A DNA stretch of 64,000 bases from Planctomycetaceae bacterium (GCA_024742875.1 JANSXP010000026.1:21376-85375); one strand, 5' to 3'. Numbered from the stretch's first letter, positions 18,925 through 30,006 are shown. A program made the numbers and translations. Notes: generated by a model not told the origin, from the sequence alone.

Positions 18925-19560
18925 TCACCACGCCTTGTCGGAATCCGGCAGTTTGGCCATGATCTGCTGCAGACGCTTCAGAGCGCGGACGTAACGGAGA
19001 CTGGCGGCGCCCTGGTTGATCCCCAGCACTTCCGCCACTTCCTGGTTGCTCAAATCTTCAAAGTTCCGCAGCGCCAGCACCTCTCGATCGATTTCCTCCA
19101 TCTCCTGCAGCGCTCGCTGTACGGCATCCACCGCTTCCGCCCGCTGGATGGCCTGACTGGGAGACGTGAGGTTTCCTGCCAAAGCGTGCGCCATGGAGGT
19201 CGCCGTGGAATTGCCACTCACGAGATTCAGAGACTGATCTCGCCCGGCGTCACGAGCCTTCGTTCCCAGATGTCGCCGATGCACGTCACACAGTGTTTGC
19301 ATGGCCACCAGTCGCAGCCACACATAGGCCGAAGAGCCCTCTGGTGTGGCGGCAAAATGGGACAGCCGTTTCTGCGCATCCAGAAAGACCTCCTGCAGCA
19401 GATCGTCCACATCCACGCGAGACGCCACGCGGGGATCCAGACGAAAGAACAGCATTTGACGCAGCCGCGCTTCACAAACCGCCAGCAACTCACCAAGAGC
19501 CGCTTCTTCTCCGGCCCGCAGCCGGGCAATCAGTTCTGCAGAAATGCCGTCTTCCAGCAT
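18925..19560 (-). CDS. ECF-type RNA polymerase sigma factor (kinase-linked)
   Basis: 211 residues with sigma region 2 (EARLRQMLFFRLDPRVASRVDVDDLLQEVFLDA) and region 4 (LRNFEDLSNQEVAEVLGINQGAASLRYVRALKRL). The region 2 wording VDVDDLLQEVF and the ~210-residue length fit the ECF groups found beside Ser/Thr kinases in planctomycetes. No anti-sigma factor gene is adjacent; instead the kinase gene follows immediately. The NHL-propeller gene ends 42 bases upstream, so the three genes may form one operon. Confidence 0.9.
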   Translation of the reverse strand: MLEDGISAELIARLRAGEEAALGELLAVCEARLRQMLFFRLDPRVASRVDVDDLLQEVFLDAQKRLSHFAATPEGSSAYVWLRLVAMQTLCDVHRRHLGTKARDAGRDQSLNLVSGNSTATSMAHALAGNLTSPSQAIQRAEAVDAVQRALQEMEEIDREVLALRNFEDLSNQEVAEVLGINQGAASLRYVRALKRLQQIMAKLPDSDKAW

Positions 19561-19602
19561 TTGATTCCTCTGTCCTGGAAACGAGGCTGATACCGCCGGG
19601 CG

Positions 19603-20616
19603 TCACTGGTTCTCTACACCAACGCGGACCAGCTTGATGATGCGTCCCGAGACATTCCAGTCCTGAACGTAAAGATTGCCCTCAGCGTCCCAATACGAAC
19701 CGTGAGTGCCGCTAAAAACGCCCTCAATCCACTTTTCCTGAGGCACGCGAAAGCTGCCGCCGACCTTCGGATCCGGATTGAACCCCAGCACGGCCATAAT
19801 GGTGTTGGTCTTATCCAGAATCACGACACGTCCCTTCAAATCGGGCACAGACACATAGTCTCCCTGAATGGCCACCGACGTGGGCATCCCCAGTCCTGTG
19901 ATGACCTCACCGAGGAAATTGCCGTCCAGGTCATAATGGACAAGTCGCCCTTTGGGCGCATGATTGCGGTCGCAGACCAGCAGCCGCGGCGGGTCATATC
20001 GCTTATCCAGCGTCATGCCGTGGGCCGTGTTGAACTGCTTCATCCCGTTGCCTTTTTCCCCGAAGTGCATCAGGTATTTGCCGTTCTTATCGAACTTGAA
20101 GATGTGGTTGCTGGCGTATCCATCAGACAGGTAGATCTCACCGGCATCTGTCACCGTGATGGCCGTGGGGCTGAAACGTTTCAGATCCAGTCCACTCTCT
20201 TTGGGGAACGGCAGCTTCAGCACAATGTCACCGGTCTCCGCACTGAACTTCACGCCCTCCGCATCTTTGTTGCGTGCCCCGTAGATGAACTCGCCGTCGG
20301 CCTCAGAGCGAATCTCCAGATCGTGCATATTGGAATATTCCGGCCCCACAAAACGTTTCACCAGTTTGCCGTCCGGACTGAATGCAAAAATCCCCAGCGA
20401 GGAACTGGTGTAAATCAGCCCGGCGCTATCGACCACCACACCACCATGCGTGGAACCAATCTGAGATTTGCCGTCCTCGCCCAGCCCCCATCCGGGAACC
20501 GTTTCAAACGTCATCATCCCGGCACCCATCCGGACTGGCTGCACGTCGCTCGCCACAGCAGCGCCGCCGAGATAAGAAAGGCCAACCGCAATACACAGCA
20601 TGCTCACACTTCTCAT
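19603..20616 (-). CDS. Secreted NHL-repeat (six-bladed propeller) protein
   Basis: About 337 residues from the ATG at 20616, which has GGTGGGA at good spacing; a GTG at 20628 and an ATG at 20622 are alternatives. A signal peptide (LCIAVGLSYLGGAAVA) is followed by NHL-type blades such as GVVVDSAGLIYTSSSLGIFAFSPDGKL, AITVTDAGEIYLSDGYASNHIFKFD and SYWDAEGNLYVQDWN. Such propellers bind ligands or proteins outside the cytoplasm; no catalytic motif is visible. It is the first gene of a run with the ECF sigma factor and kinase, so it could be a sensor partner, which is inference. Confidence 0.8.
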   Translation of the reverse strand: MRSVSMLCIAVGLSYLGGAAVASDVQPVRMGAGMMTFETVPGWGLGEDGKSQIGSTHGGVVVDSAGLIYTSSSLGIFAFSPDGKLVKRFVGPEYSNMHDLEIRSEADGEFIYGARNKDAEGVKFSAETGDIVLKLPFPKESGLDLKRFSPTAITVTDAGEIYLSDGYASNHIFKFDKNGKYLMHFGEKGNGMKQFNTAHGMTLDKRYDPPRLLVCDRNHAPKGRLVHYDLDGNFLGEVITGLGMPTSVAIQGDYVSVPDLKGRVVILDKTNTIMAVLGFNPDPKVGGSFRVPQEKWIEGVFSGTHGSYWDAEGNLYVQDWNVSGRIIKLVRVGVENQ

Positions 20617-20836
20617 GATCATTCCCACCTGTCCCCACGAAAAAACGAACCACGCCGCCCGGCGACGGGTCCGCAGTCAGATCCGACACCCGAGCATAAA
20701 TTAACTTTCCCACTGTTTGAAGTCGGCAGTGGAAATCACTTCGTGATGACCTGCGGTTGTACGTATCATTAGACGCCCTACGACTGCCCCCTGAGACACC
20801 GGAAGACGAAGTCGCCACGGCGACACGGATGGAACC

Positions 20837-21831
20837 ATGAGCACGTCTGCGACTCCCTGGACTGAATCCCCCGTTCTCACGGTGGCTCTCGACGAGCCTG
20901 CCACCACGCGTTATGAGCACGTGCCGGAATCGATTCGCGAACTGGGCCGCAATCTGCTTGACGGCCTGGCCACGCAGCTGCCACAAACACCGGACCCGTT
21001 TCTGCGCCATGTGATTGCCACCACGGATGGACGCTTTGATGCCGAAACCCGCGCACTGGCCGACATCCTGACGGTTCCCTGGCAGGAACTCACCGTGGCC
21101 AATCTGGCCTATGACATCGCCGTTAGTCTGTTCGGTTGTTCCACCATCGCGCTGCCGACACCGTCCGGTCCCGTCGTTGCCCGCAACATGGACTGGCCGC
21201 AGCAGGATATTCTGGCGCGCAGCAGTTGCCTGATTCGATACACAGAAAAGGGCCGCCTGAAGTTTGCCAATGCCGGCTGGCCGGGAGCGGTCGGTGCAGT
21301 CACAGGGCTGTCGGGCAATGGTTTCTGCGTGACGCTTAACGCAGTGCTCAGTTCAGAACCACCGTCGACCGACGGTTACCCGGTCCTGCTGCAGATTCGG
21401 CGTGTGCTGGAAGACGCAGACAACTTTGACGCCGCCCTCAAGGCCCTGTCCGAACAGCCATTGACCACCTCCGCGCTGCTGACACTGGTGGGAACAGACA
21501 ATGACCAGCGGGTCGTGATTGAACGCTCAGCCAATCGGTGCGCCCTGCGCTGGCCGGAAGGAGACGCCCCGCTGATCACCACCAACGACTACCGCGAACT
21601 GGCCAGGCCGCAAACCAGCGACGAAGTGGAAATCTACGAAACCACCTGCTCGCGGTTCGACTACCTCACCTCGTTTTTTGAAAGCCACTCCCCGGATACG
21701 TCACCCACCAACGACCACCTGCTGTACGCCCTCACAGAGCCGTCCGTCATCCAGTCCATCACCGCACAGCACATCATCATGCATCCGGCCAGCAGTCGCG
21801 TGCAGCTGTTTGTGCCGACGAGGTATCTGAC

Positions 21832-21835
<4 letters not shown>
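20837..21835 (+). CDS. Acid ceramidase / N-acylethanolamine amidase-like Ntn hydrolase
   Basis: 332 residues. The motif FGCSTIAL with Cys101, followed by VARNMDWP with Arg116 and Asp119, matches the nucleophile region of acid ceramidase and NAAA hydrolases. The N-terminal ~100 residues resemble the small subunit cleaved off in eukaryotic relatives ([22 protein letters not shown]). The later segment [16 protein letters not shown] is also typical. The enzyme probably cleaves an amide of a fatty acid or similar, with autoproteolysis at Cys101 as the usual activation. There is no signal peptide. Its stop overlaps the next gene's start (ATGA), implying translational coupling to DUF1559 proteins, an unexpected pairing. 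Confidence 0.75.
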
Positions 21836-22899
<1,064 letters not shown>

Positions 22900-22930
22900 C
22901 AAAGCTCAAACCTCTCCGGATGTGATCGAC

Positions 22931-23982
22931 ATGAGCCACCCGTATCCACCATCACTCAACGACGCCGGGGACTGGTCGTTCACGACAGGATCCGGCGTCC
23001 TGACGATCACAATCGGCTTGCTGCTCCTCACCCTGCTGCGCAAACGCAACGCTGCTGGCCTCCACGTTCTGATCGCTGGCTGCAGTTTTCTGAGCCTCAC
23101 AGCCTGGTATGACTGGCCAGCTGCCGACGTCCGTGGGTCGTACTACAGCCGGACGTCCCTGCTGGATCTCTGGCTGCTGCGTGGCGCAGTCACACTGACC
23201 CTGATCACCAACACCCGCACGCTGCAACTGTGGTCACGCCAAAACTCGAACGCTGCCTGGTATCAGGTTCTGGCCATCTACGGCCTGGCCTTTCTTGCCA
23301 CGATCAGTCAGGCAACACTCTGCCCTCCGGAAGCCCCGTGGCGAACGCAATGCAGAAACAACCTGAAGCAACTCGGACTGTCACTTCAAAATTACCATGA
23401 TGTCTGGGCCGAGTTTCCGCCCCTCGCCGCGGGAACTCCCCCTGTGTCGTGGCGAGTTCAACTGCTGCCTTACATCGAACAAGAGGATCTGCATCGTGCC
23501 TATGACGTTACCAGCGCATGGAATTCGGCAACTTCCCCCTGATCGGGCAGCAGCCAGCAGCATTCAGGTGCCCCACCGCCAGAGCTCACCTCGGTGAGAC
23601 ACGATCTGAATATACGGACTATCTGGGCCTGGAGCACAACTCTTCGGTTCTGCAGAGCGGTCGGTCACTTCGTCTCAAAGACATCACTGATGGAACCTCC
23701 ACCACCCTCATGGTCGTCGAAGCGTGCGGAAGTCAGGTCCTGTGGACCGAGCCGCGAGACGCTCGTGTTGACGACCTCACTCTCCAGGTCAACGCCCCGG
23801 GTCATCAGGTCGGTCAGTCAGATGGCCTGATGTCTTCCTGGCACGCCGGTTGCGCCCAGGGTCTGTTGGCTGATGGCTCTGTTCACACCTTCTCTGAATC
23901 CACGGACCCTCGGATTCTCAAAGCGCTGACCACCGCTGCGGGAGGCGACGGACCTGTGTCCCAGGACGACTGGGCCCCATAA
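22931..23982 (+). pseudogene. Second DUF1559 membrane protein, broken by a -1 frameshift
   Basis: The first part (22931-23542) starts MSHPYPPSL, has three hydrophobic segments, then [21 protein letters not shown] and [14 protein letters not shown] before a TGA at 23540. The rest of the domain ([48 protein letters not shown]) continues in the -1 frame to 23982. The break lies at a TTCCCCCTGA stretch around 23533-23542. Joined, the two parts align along their length with the paralogue at 21832-22899. It could be a recent loss, a programmed frameshift at CCC before the stop, or a sequencing error in the C5 run. Confidence 0.75.
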
Positions 23983-24067
23983 ATCCATGCATAAGAAAAT
24001 CCTGTGATCCGACCGCTGGCGTCCTGCGTTGCTCTGTCATCGGTTCGTCTCACTTCGGATGCTCTTT

Positions 24068-24373
24068 ATGTCTGTCGGCCCCAAACCCAACTGCCCGTGG
24101 CGAAAACCGCCCCGCCATCCCCTTGACCACGCCGAGAAAATCGCCCACGTGATCGGCGGCGCGATGTTTGGCGGACTGGCCAGCCTGTACCACACCATCG
24201 CGGCGTTCTTCGCCATCTCAATCTCCGAACAGGGTTCTCTGTGGATCCCCGCCGGTATTCTGCTGGGCAGCATGACTCTGTGCGCGATACTCGCCGCTGT
24301 CTTCGGGCATCGTTTCATCGACTGGATCGAAGCGAACTTCACCAGGTTCTGGCGATCACACGAGCATCACTGA
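24068..24373 (+). CDS. Small membrane protein with two transmembrane helices
   Basis: 101 residues from the ATG at 24068. A short basic, Pro-rich N-terminus (KPNCPWRKPPRHPLDHAEK) precedes two hydrophobic segments (IGGAMFGGLASLYHTIAAFFAI and WIPAGILLGSMTLCAILAAVFG) and a positively charged tail ending in HEHH. No family recognised. It follows the DUF1559 genes in the same direction and precedes the convergent xylR-like gene. In-frame ATGs at 24029 and 24059 are alternative starts. Confidence 0.6.
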   Translation: MSVGPKPNCPWRKPPRHPLDHAEKIAHVIGGAMFGGLASLYHTIAAFFAISISEQGSLWIPAGILLGSMTLCAILAAVFGHRFIDWIEANFTRFWRSHEHH

Positions 24374-24521
24374 GGCTAACACACTGCACAAAGTGATGTG
24401 CGGCAGTTGCCGCCTCAATGCTGTCTCGATGTTGTTTCCATGTCGCCGCGCTGCCACCTCAATGTCGTCTCTCTTTCCTCAGCACTCAGCGGCCGATGCG
24501 CTACGCACTCGCCGACTCTGC

Positions 24522-25676
24522 TCAACCTCGCAGCCGCTCCCGCAGTTCACTGGGCGTCTCGCCCGTCTCCCGCCGAAACATGGCCGCCATATACTCGCCA
24601 TATTCGAAGCCGGTCCGCTGGGCAATCTGCTGAATGGACAGATCTGTCTCCACCAGCAATTCGGTAATCCGATTGACCCGCACCCGCTGGATCTCCTGGT
24701 GCGGTGTCACGCCCAGCGCTTTGCGAAATCGATGCTCCAGCGCACGACGTGACAGCGTCGTTTCCCGGAGCACATCCGCCACCCGAATATTGTCGGTCGC
24801 GTGCCGCCGAATAAAACTCAGGGCAGCGGCCACCTGTTTGTCTTCGATGGCAAACGTGTCCGTCGACTCCCGCAGCCGGATACCCCGCGGCATCGTAATC
24901 AACGGTTCGTCCGACGAAACATTCTCCCCGTCCATCATTCGCTGCAGCAGTTCCGCCGCTTCATAGCCCGTGCGATGCGTATCAGGCTGAATACTCGACA
25001 GCGTCGGCTCTGACAGTTCGCAGATCAGCCGATCATCATCGACACCCAGCACAGCCACTTCCTCCGGCACAGAAATCTCCAGTTGCCGACATACATCCAG
25101 CACCTGTTGCGCTTTAAAGTCGTAGCATCCCATAATGGCCACCGGGCGCGGCAACGCCCTCAGCAAATCGGCAAGGCTCTCCATCTCCTGCGTCAGATCG
25201 AACGCCTCGGCATACCGCGCTGCCGCATGATGCTCGTAAAACTCGCAGCCTGACTCCCGCGCCAACTGCTCAAAGTGCCGACACCGCTTGTTCGACCACT
25301 CAAATCCCGCGTCGCCGCAATACGCCAGATGCCGGAACCCCCGCTCCGTAAAATGCTGCACGGCCAGTTCGGCGATCGCCCGGTCCTGCGTATCGGCCCA
25401 CGGAACCCCTTTGATGTGCTGCGCCGCGCTGAGATCCACCAGCGGCACGCCTATCCGCGTCAGCTGCCGACCAATCGCCGCCGTCTCAATCCGCGCGATG
25501 ATGCCGTCCCCCCGCCAGTTCTTCAGCCAGGCTGGCGGCGCTGCTCCCCGTTCCTGCTCTGTTAAATGCACCGACCAGTCACCGCACTCCTTGGTAAACG
25601 CAATCACGCCTTCCAGCAGCCCGCGGCTGTAGCCGTTTGACGTTTCAATCAGCAGTGCTACCGACTTGCGCCGCAT
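24522..25676 (-). CDS. xylR: XylR-like transcriptional regulator (LacI-type sensor plus AraC HTH)
   Basis: About 384 residues from the ATG at 25676, preceded by GGGGAGG. The N-terminal ~270 residues form a periplasmic-binding-like sensor domain ([42 protein letters not shown]). The last ~100 residues are an AraC-type double helix-turn-helix ([26 protein letters not shown] and [33 protein letters not shown]). This domain order and size match Escherichia coli XylR, which activates xylose genes when it binds xylose. The divergent xylA gene is directly upstream, supporting the assignment. Effector inferred, not shown. Confidence 0.85.
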   Translation of the reverse strand: MRRKSVALLIETSNGYSRGLLEGVIAFTKECGDWSVHLTEQERGAAPPAWLKNWRGDGIIARIETAAIGRQLTRIGVPLVDLSAAQHIKGVPWADTQDRAIAELAVQHFTERGFRHLAYCGDAGFEWSNKRCRHFEQLARESGCEFYEHHAAARYAEAFDLTQEMESLADLLRALPRPVAIMGCYDFKAQQVLDVCRQLEISVPEEVAVLGVDDDRLICELSEPTLSSIQPDTHRTGYEAAELLQRMMDGENVSSDEPLITMPRGIRLRESTDTFAIEDKQVAAALSFIRRHATDNIRVADVLRETTLSRRALEHRFRKALGVTPHQEIQRVRVNRITELLVETDLSIQQIAQRTGFEYGEYMAAMFRRETGETPSELRERLRG

Positions 25677-25700
25677 TTTCCTCCCCAACGAGTGTGTAAA

Positions 25701-25800
25701 ATATCTCTGACACTATGCGCGATATCTACTGGAAAATCGAGTTTGGAATGCCGAAATTCTCCGAATCGCATGTGCAATAACTCTGATCACCGCGATCAGA
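25701..25800. promoter_or_regulatory. Candidate XylR operators in the xylR-xylA intergenic region
   Basis: ATATCTCTG at 25701 and ATATCTACTGG at 25722 form a direct repeat with a 21-base period, two helical turns, as is usual for AraC-family half-sites. Further on, TCTGATC at 25782-25788 and GATCAGA at 25794-25800 make a 7-bp inverted repeat around five bases. Both lie between the divergent starts. The assignment to XylR is inference. Confidence 0.4.
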
Positions 25801-25898
25801 CGCCATTCGAGACACCAACCGGACATCCATTCCGCACATCACTCAGGCGACCCCAACAACCGGCGACGCACCTCGCCCCAGTCAACGAAACATCCATC

Positions 25899-27215
25899 AT
25901 GACCGCATTTCCCGAAGTCTCCAGAGTCACCTACGAAGGTCCCGACTCCGACAATCCGCTTGCCTTCCGCTGGTACAACCCGGACGAAGTCGTCATGGGC
26001 AAAACCATGAAGGAGCACCTGCGGTTCACCGTCGTCTACTGGCACACCTTCCGCGGGACTGGCAGCGACCCCTTTGGCGGCGGCACCATGCATCGTCCCT
26101 GGGATGACGGCTCCGAATCCGTCGAAAACGCGTGCAACCGCGCCCGCGCGGCCTTCGAATTCTTCGAAAAACTGGACGCCCCGTTCTACGCCTTCCACGA
26201 TCGCGACGTTGCCCCCGAAGGCGCCACCCTGGCAGAATCCCACGCCAACTTTGACGCGGTCGCCGCCGTCCTCAAAGAAGAGCAGGAACGCACGGGCGTC
26301 AAACTGCTCTGGGGCACAGCCAACATGTTCAGCAACCCCCGCTTCATGCACGGCGCCGCCACCACCTGCAACGTCGAGGTTTTCGCCTACGCCGCCGCCC
26401 AGGTCAAAAAAGCGCTCGAAGTCACCAAAATGCTGGGCGGAGAGAACTACGTGTTCTGGGGCGGTCGCGAAGGCTACCAGTGTCTCTACAACACCGACAT
26501 GAAACGCGAGCTCGATCACCTCGGTCGCTTCTTCCACATGGCCGTTGATTACGCCAAAGAGATTGGCTTCACCGGTCAGTTCCTCATCGAACCCAAACCC
26601 AAAGAACCCACCAAGCATCAGTACGACTCCGACGCCGCCGCCTGTCTGAACTTCCTCCGCACCTACGGTCTCAACGATCACTTCAAGCTCAACATCGAAA
26701 CCAACCATGCCACCCTGGCCGGTCACGAAATGATGCACGAGCTCGAATACGCCGGCATGCAGGGCGGCCTGGGTTCCATCGATGCCAACACGGGCGACCT
26801 GCTCCTGGGCTGGGACACCGACCAGTTCGCCACCAACTACTACCTCACGACCCAGATCATGCTTGTCCTCCTCAAATACGGTCTCGCTCCCGGTGGCGTA
26901 AACTTCGATGCCAAAGTCCGTCGCGAAAGCTTCGAGCCCATCGACCTGTTCTACGCCCACATCGGCAGCATGGACGCCTTCGCTCGCGGTCTCAAAGTGG
27001 CCGCCTCCATCATCGAAGATGGCGCCATCGACTCCCTCGTCAAGGATCGCTACAGCAGCTGGGACGGCGAACTCGGCCAGAAAATCGAAGCCGGGAACGC
27101 CACCTTCACCGAACTCGAAGCCCTCATGCTCGAAAAAGGCGAAGCGGCCCCCAACACCAGCGGACGACAGGAACTCCTCGAAAACATCGTCAACCGCTAC
27201 CTCGACAAACGCTAG
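25899..27215 (+). CDS. xylA: Xylose isomerase
   Basis: Converts D-xylose to D-xylulose with divalent metal ions. The 438 residues from the ATG at 25899 match class II xylose isomerases. Catalytic His100 and Asp103 lie in [13 protein letters not shown]; the metal and substrate segments [27 protein letters not shown] and [12 protein letters not shown] are present. The open frame continues upstream but that extension overlaps the operator region and lacks family similarity. No xylulokinase gene is adjacent, so the pathway is split. Codons end mostly in C, denser than in neighbours, consistent with high expression. Confidence 0.97.
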   Translation: MTAFPEVSRVTYEGPDSDNPLAFRWYNPDEVVMGKTMKEHLRFTVVYWHTFRGTGSDPFGGGTMHRPWDDGSESVENACNRARAAFEFFEKLDAPFYAFHDRDVAPEGATLAESHANFDAVAAVLKEEQERTGVKLLWGTANMFSNPRFMHGAATTCNVEVFAYAAAQVKKALEVTKMLGGENYVFWGGREGYQCLYNTDMKRELDHLGRFFHMAVDYAKEIGFTGQFLIEPKPKEPTKHQYDSDAAACLNFLRTYGLNDHFKLNIETNHATLAGHEMMHELEYAGMQGGLGSIDANTGDLLLGWDTDQFATNYYLTTQIMLVLLKYGLAPGGVNFDAKVRRESFEPIDLFYAHIGSMDAFARGLKVAASIIEDGAIDSLVKDRYSSWDGELGQKIEAGNATFTELEALMLEKGEAAPNTSGRQELLENIVNRYLDKR

Positions 27216-27473
27216 CCGGGGCCGGGTGGTCCCGGCGGACCATGGCGTTGAAGAATCGACTCGGTGTGGTACGTCGCTGCGCCGAGTCGCTCTCGTTGTT
27301 CGCTACGGCAAAACGAATGGCTCCGCGCTTGTGCAGGCTGGAAGAAGCGTCGCGGGTAGGCTGGCCGGGACGGAGAACTCCGCCGCGTGGATGCGTCACT
27401 CTCTGATGGCCTGTAAACTCTCCCCTCACACCACGGCGAGGTCGAGATTGCGAGCGGCCAACAGGAGAGGAAA

Positions 27474-27896
27474 ATGAGACGTCGACAACGGGCGAAATTG
27501 CGGTTCTCCATGATCGCCGTGATGCTCATCACCGGGCTCACCGGCTGCCCCGCGCCCACACCCGGTGAGAGAATCAGCCAACTCAATGGCAAGGTCACCG
27601 TCTGCAATCAGAGCGGCGTGATTGACCTCGACCTGTCCAACACCCAGCTGTCCGACGGTGACTTCAGCTACGTCAACGGTTTCTGCTCCAACACACCGAA
27701 GTACAGATCGATTCACACGCTGAACCTTTCCAACACGGCCGTCACGGACAAATTCCTGGACAACATGACACTGCAGGGCGGCACGTTCGTTTCAAAGTCT
27801 GGTCTCGAGGCACTGATTCTAACAGGAACCAACACCACGGAAGCCGCCATCAAAAAATATCAGGCCGTCGATCCGGATTGCCGCATCGTGCGTTAG
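27474..27896 (+). CDS. Lipoprotein with short leucine-rich-repeat-like region
   Basis: 140 residues, preceded by AGGAGAGG. A signal peptide with lipobox LTGC predicts a lipid-anchored envelope protein. The mature part contains LRR-like strands (VIDLDLSNTQLSDGDFSY, IHTLNLSNTAVTDKFLDN, LEALILTGTNTTEAAI), the short bacterial leucine-rich-repeat type common in planctomycetes. No enzyme motif. Six genes of mostly unknown function follow in the same direction. Confidence 0.7.
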   Translation: MRRRQRAKLRFSMIAVMLITGLTGCPAPTPGERISQLNGKVTVCNQSGVIDLDLSNTQLSDGDFSYVNGFCSNTPKYRSIHTLNLSNTAVTDKFLDNMTLQGGTFVSKSGLEALILTGTNTTEAAIKKYQAVDPDCRIVR

Positions 27897-27908
27897 AGTT
27901 CGGCCAGC

Positions 27909-28397
27909 ATGACCTACTTTGAAGACCTGACCCCACTTGTGGGAAGCCCGCTGGAATCCAGTGCCTGTCTCGCCGTTGGCTGGCTGGAACCGGAGTACGC
28001 TTATCCCCAGGGGCCGTTGCAGCCATTCGTCGTCGAACGACTCATCGAATTGCTGGTCGATCCCTGGCAACCCTTTGTGTACATGGGAACGCACGACTGT
28101 GGATTCTGCCGTCTGACTGGCGGACCTTGCCAATTCACATACGGTAACACTTCGATCCAGATGAAAGTCAACAACCTGCTCGTTCCCTTCGAGCAGCATG
28201 TCTTCGTCGCGCCGTCTTTAATCCGGCACTACATGGACGCGCACCAGTACTGCCCACCACAGGAGTTTCAGGAGGCTGTTCTCGCCTGCCCACCAATGCG
28301 ATCAGTGGCATATCTGAAAGCGATTCGCAGAATTGTTCCCCGCGACGTGCTGTGCGGCACGAAGTCAGGCGGCAGGCTCGATCAGCAAAGGATGTAA
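27909..28397 (+). CDS. Uncharacterised protein with HDCGFCRLTGG motif
   Basis: 162 residues, starting 12 bases after the lipoprotein stop. Notable elements are MGTHDCGFCRLTGG, with a His and two Cys that could bind metal or form a redox pair, and NNLLVPFEQHVFVAPSLIRHYMDAHQYCPPQEF. Similar wording occurs in uncharacterised proteins of scattered bacteria, but I cannot name a family with certainty. No signal peptide or membrane segment. Start context AGCATG is weak; translation may be coupled to the preceding gene. Confidence 0.55.
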   Translation: MTYFEDLTPLVGSPLESSACLAVGWLEPEYAYPQGPLQPFVVERLIELLVDPWQPFVYMGTHDCGFCRLTGGPCQFTYGNTSIQMKVNNLLVPFEQHVFVAPSLIRHYMDAHQYCPPQEFQEAVLACPPMRSVAYLKAIRRIVPRDVLCGTKSGGRLDQQRM

Positions 28398-28402
28398 CTG
28401 GC

Positions 28403-28864
28403 ATGGCTGAAGAAATTCGTGTTTCCGGCATCAACAAAGCATCCGGGCAGCAGGCTATGCTCGTGGATGACGGTGTGAGTGCGTGGCTGTATCTGCACGC
28501 TCCTGCCTGGGAAGGAGCCAGTGCGGCGGCCGGTTCGGGGCCCGTGATCGCAACTGCCCTGGCGTATAATCGGGTGCAGCCCATTGCTGTTGCGGATGTC
28601 AAAAACTACCGCCCAGGTCCTCCTCCCATTGCAATCGGCTACGCCTCGGAGATCGCGGTCTGCGAAACGCCCGATCAGCCCCAATGGACACTGGCGTGGT
28701 CGGCATCAGGTGACAGCGTCATGCTCGCACGAGATGGGCAACCGTGGTGTTTCATCACTCCCGAATATGTTCAGGGCTGCAGCAAAGCCGTGGAAAAATC
28801 GGGCCCGTGGGGTGCCGCATGGACGGAGGATGCGTACGCCGATATTGAGTGGACCGGCAGTTAG
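28403..28864 (+). CDS. Hypothetical protein
   Basis: 153 residues beginning five bases after the previous stop, so probably co-translated. The sequence has several beta-strand-like stretches (MLVDDGVSAWLYLHAPAW, SEIAVCETPDQPQWTLAWS, SVMLARDGQPWCFITPEY) and no signal peptide or membrane helix. No family was recognised. It could be a small beta-rich cytosolic protein, perhaps of immunity or inhibitor type, but that is only a guess from size and context. Confidence 0.5.
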   Translation: MAEEIRVSGINKASGQQAMLVDDGVSAWLYLHAPAWEGASAAAGSGPVIATALAYNRVQPIAVADVKNYRPGPPPIAIGYASEIAVCETPDQPQWTLAWSASGDSVMLARDGQPWCFITPEYVQGCSKAVEKSGPWGAAWTEDAYADIEWTGS

Positions 28865-28916
28865 GTGCGGATGCCCGCAATCCGTGCGAACGACACGATT
28901 CAGGACTTCGTGCTTT

Positions 28917-29510
28917 ATGAACGACACAATCGACGACCTCTGGGCCTGGTTCACAGAATTTGTGCAGCGGCTGCCGGACTCATTCCCCGAAGCAGCGCAG
29001 GAAGAGCTGCTTTCCGCTCTTCACCAGATTGACGATCGACTGTTCTATCTGGTTTCCACCGAATCACGCCCTCGCGAACTGATCGTGACCGCCGACGGAA
29101 ACACGAGCGCATTTGAGATCATCGAACAACTGATCGATGCCGCTCCACCGAGCCCGCAGTGGCAATACTTTGCACTCAAACCTCCCATGGGGTTTGGTTT
29201 CACTCATCGGGACGGACCGATTTCACTGCGGGTTGCAGAACTCTGGTTCAAACCGCTGAAGTCTCAGGATGCCCCGACGGAACTCGGTGTTCTGGTCGGT
29301 TTTCCGGATGCCGATTTGGTACTGGAAAATCAATCCGTCGACACCGCATGGACGATTCTGGAAACCGCACTGGGCGAGCGTTCCAGCGCACTGGACATCG
29401 CCCATGTGGCGGTCGACGATCTGCCGGAAGACCCTCGTGCCCACCGATTCCTGCCGCTGCCGGAACTGCCACGCTACATCGACTTTCACAATTGTCGAAA
29501 CGACGCCTAA
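28917..29510 (+). CDS. Uncharacterised cytosolic protein
   Basis: 197 residues from the ATG at 28917; the frame is open further upstream but would overlap the preceding gene. The segment PRELIVTADGNTSAFEIIEQLIDAAPPSPQWQYFALKPP resembles a small family of uncharacterised bacterial proteins with an ISADG core motif. Later, LGVLVGFPDADL and ALDIAHVAVDDLP look like alternating strands and helices. No catalytic motif or targeting signal. It follows two other unknown genes in the same direction. Confidence 0.55.
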   Translation: MNDTIDDLWAWFTEFVQRLPDSFPEAAQEELLSALHQIDDRLFYLVSTESRPRELIVTADGNTSAFEIIEQLIDAAPPSPQWQYFALKPPMGFGFTHRDGPISLRVAELWFKPLKSQDAPTELGVLVGFPDADLVLENQSVDTAWTILETALGERSSALDIAHVAVDDLPEDPRAHRFLPLPELPRYIDFHNCRNDA

Positions 29511-29574
29511 TCCGGGAATGCACTGCGGTTGATCTTCGGCAGACAAATTCTCACTCCCGCTGCCTCCTGTCAGA

Positions 29575-30006
29575 ATGAAGTCTGACACAACAGCTGTTAC
29601 GCAGTCCGCACCGGGGCGACGTCGATCGCGACGCCGCACCTGCGGCGTGCGTCTGTCAAAAACGGACGTCGTCGTCATGCTGCTGGCCACTGTCTCTGGC
29701 ATCACAGCCCGGCGAACCAGTTTGGGTTATTCGTGGTTCATTCCGTTTGTCGTCTATCACTTCTTTCTGTTCTGCAACGTGTTTCGTATTCGCCGGATCG
29801 CAGAACTGACCTGGGCCGGCATATTTTTAGCGCACGCCGCCCTTTGGTTTCAACAGGGCCAGGTGAACATTGCGTTGCTGTTCGGGCTGCAAACAGCTTT
29901 TACGGTCGTGCTGATCACCTACGAAATCCGCCAGCCGTGCTACCACGGCGTTGCCGCCAGACGCCTCAACCCGCGGATTGATGAATACCTGTCGGGACAG
30001 ATATAA
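29575..30006 (+). CDS. Small integral membrane protein
   Basis: 143 residues. A basic N-terminus (RRRSRRRTCGVRLSK) precedes about three hydrophobic segments (VVVMLLATVSGITA, FIPFVVYHFFLFCNVF, LTWAGIFLAHAALWF and ALLFGLQTAFTVVLITY). The positive N-terminus suggests it faces the cytoplasm. No recognised family. Confidence 0.55.
   Translation: MKSDTTAVTQSAPGRRRSRRRTCGVRLSKTDVVVMLLATVSGITARRTSLGYSWFIPFVVYHFFLFCNVFRIRRIAELTWAGIFLAHAALWFQQGQVNIALLFGLQTAFTVVLITYEIRQPCYHGVAARRLNPRIDEYLSGQI

Noticed and set aside
25839..26960. 373-codon open frame antisense to xylA
   Set aside because: xylA is unmistakable on the plus strand; the antisense frame is a product of its strong third-position C bias and its translation is low-complexity Gly/Val/Glu.
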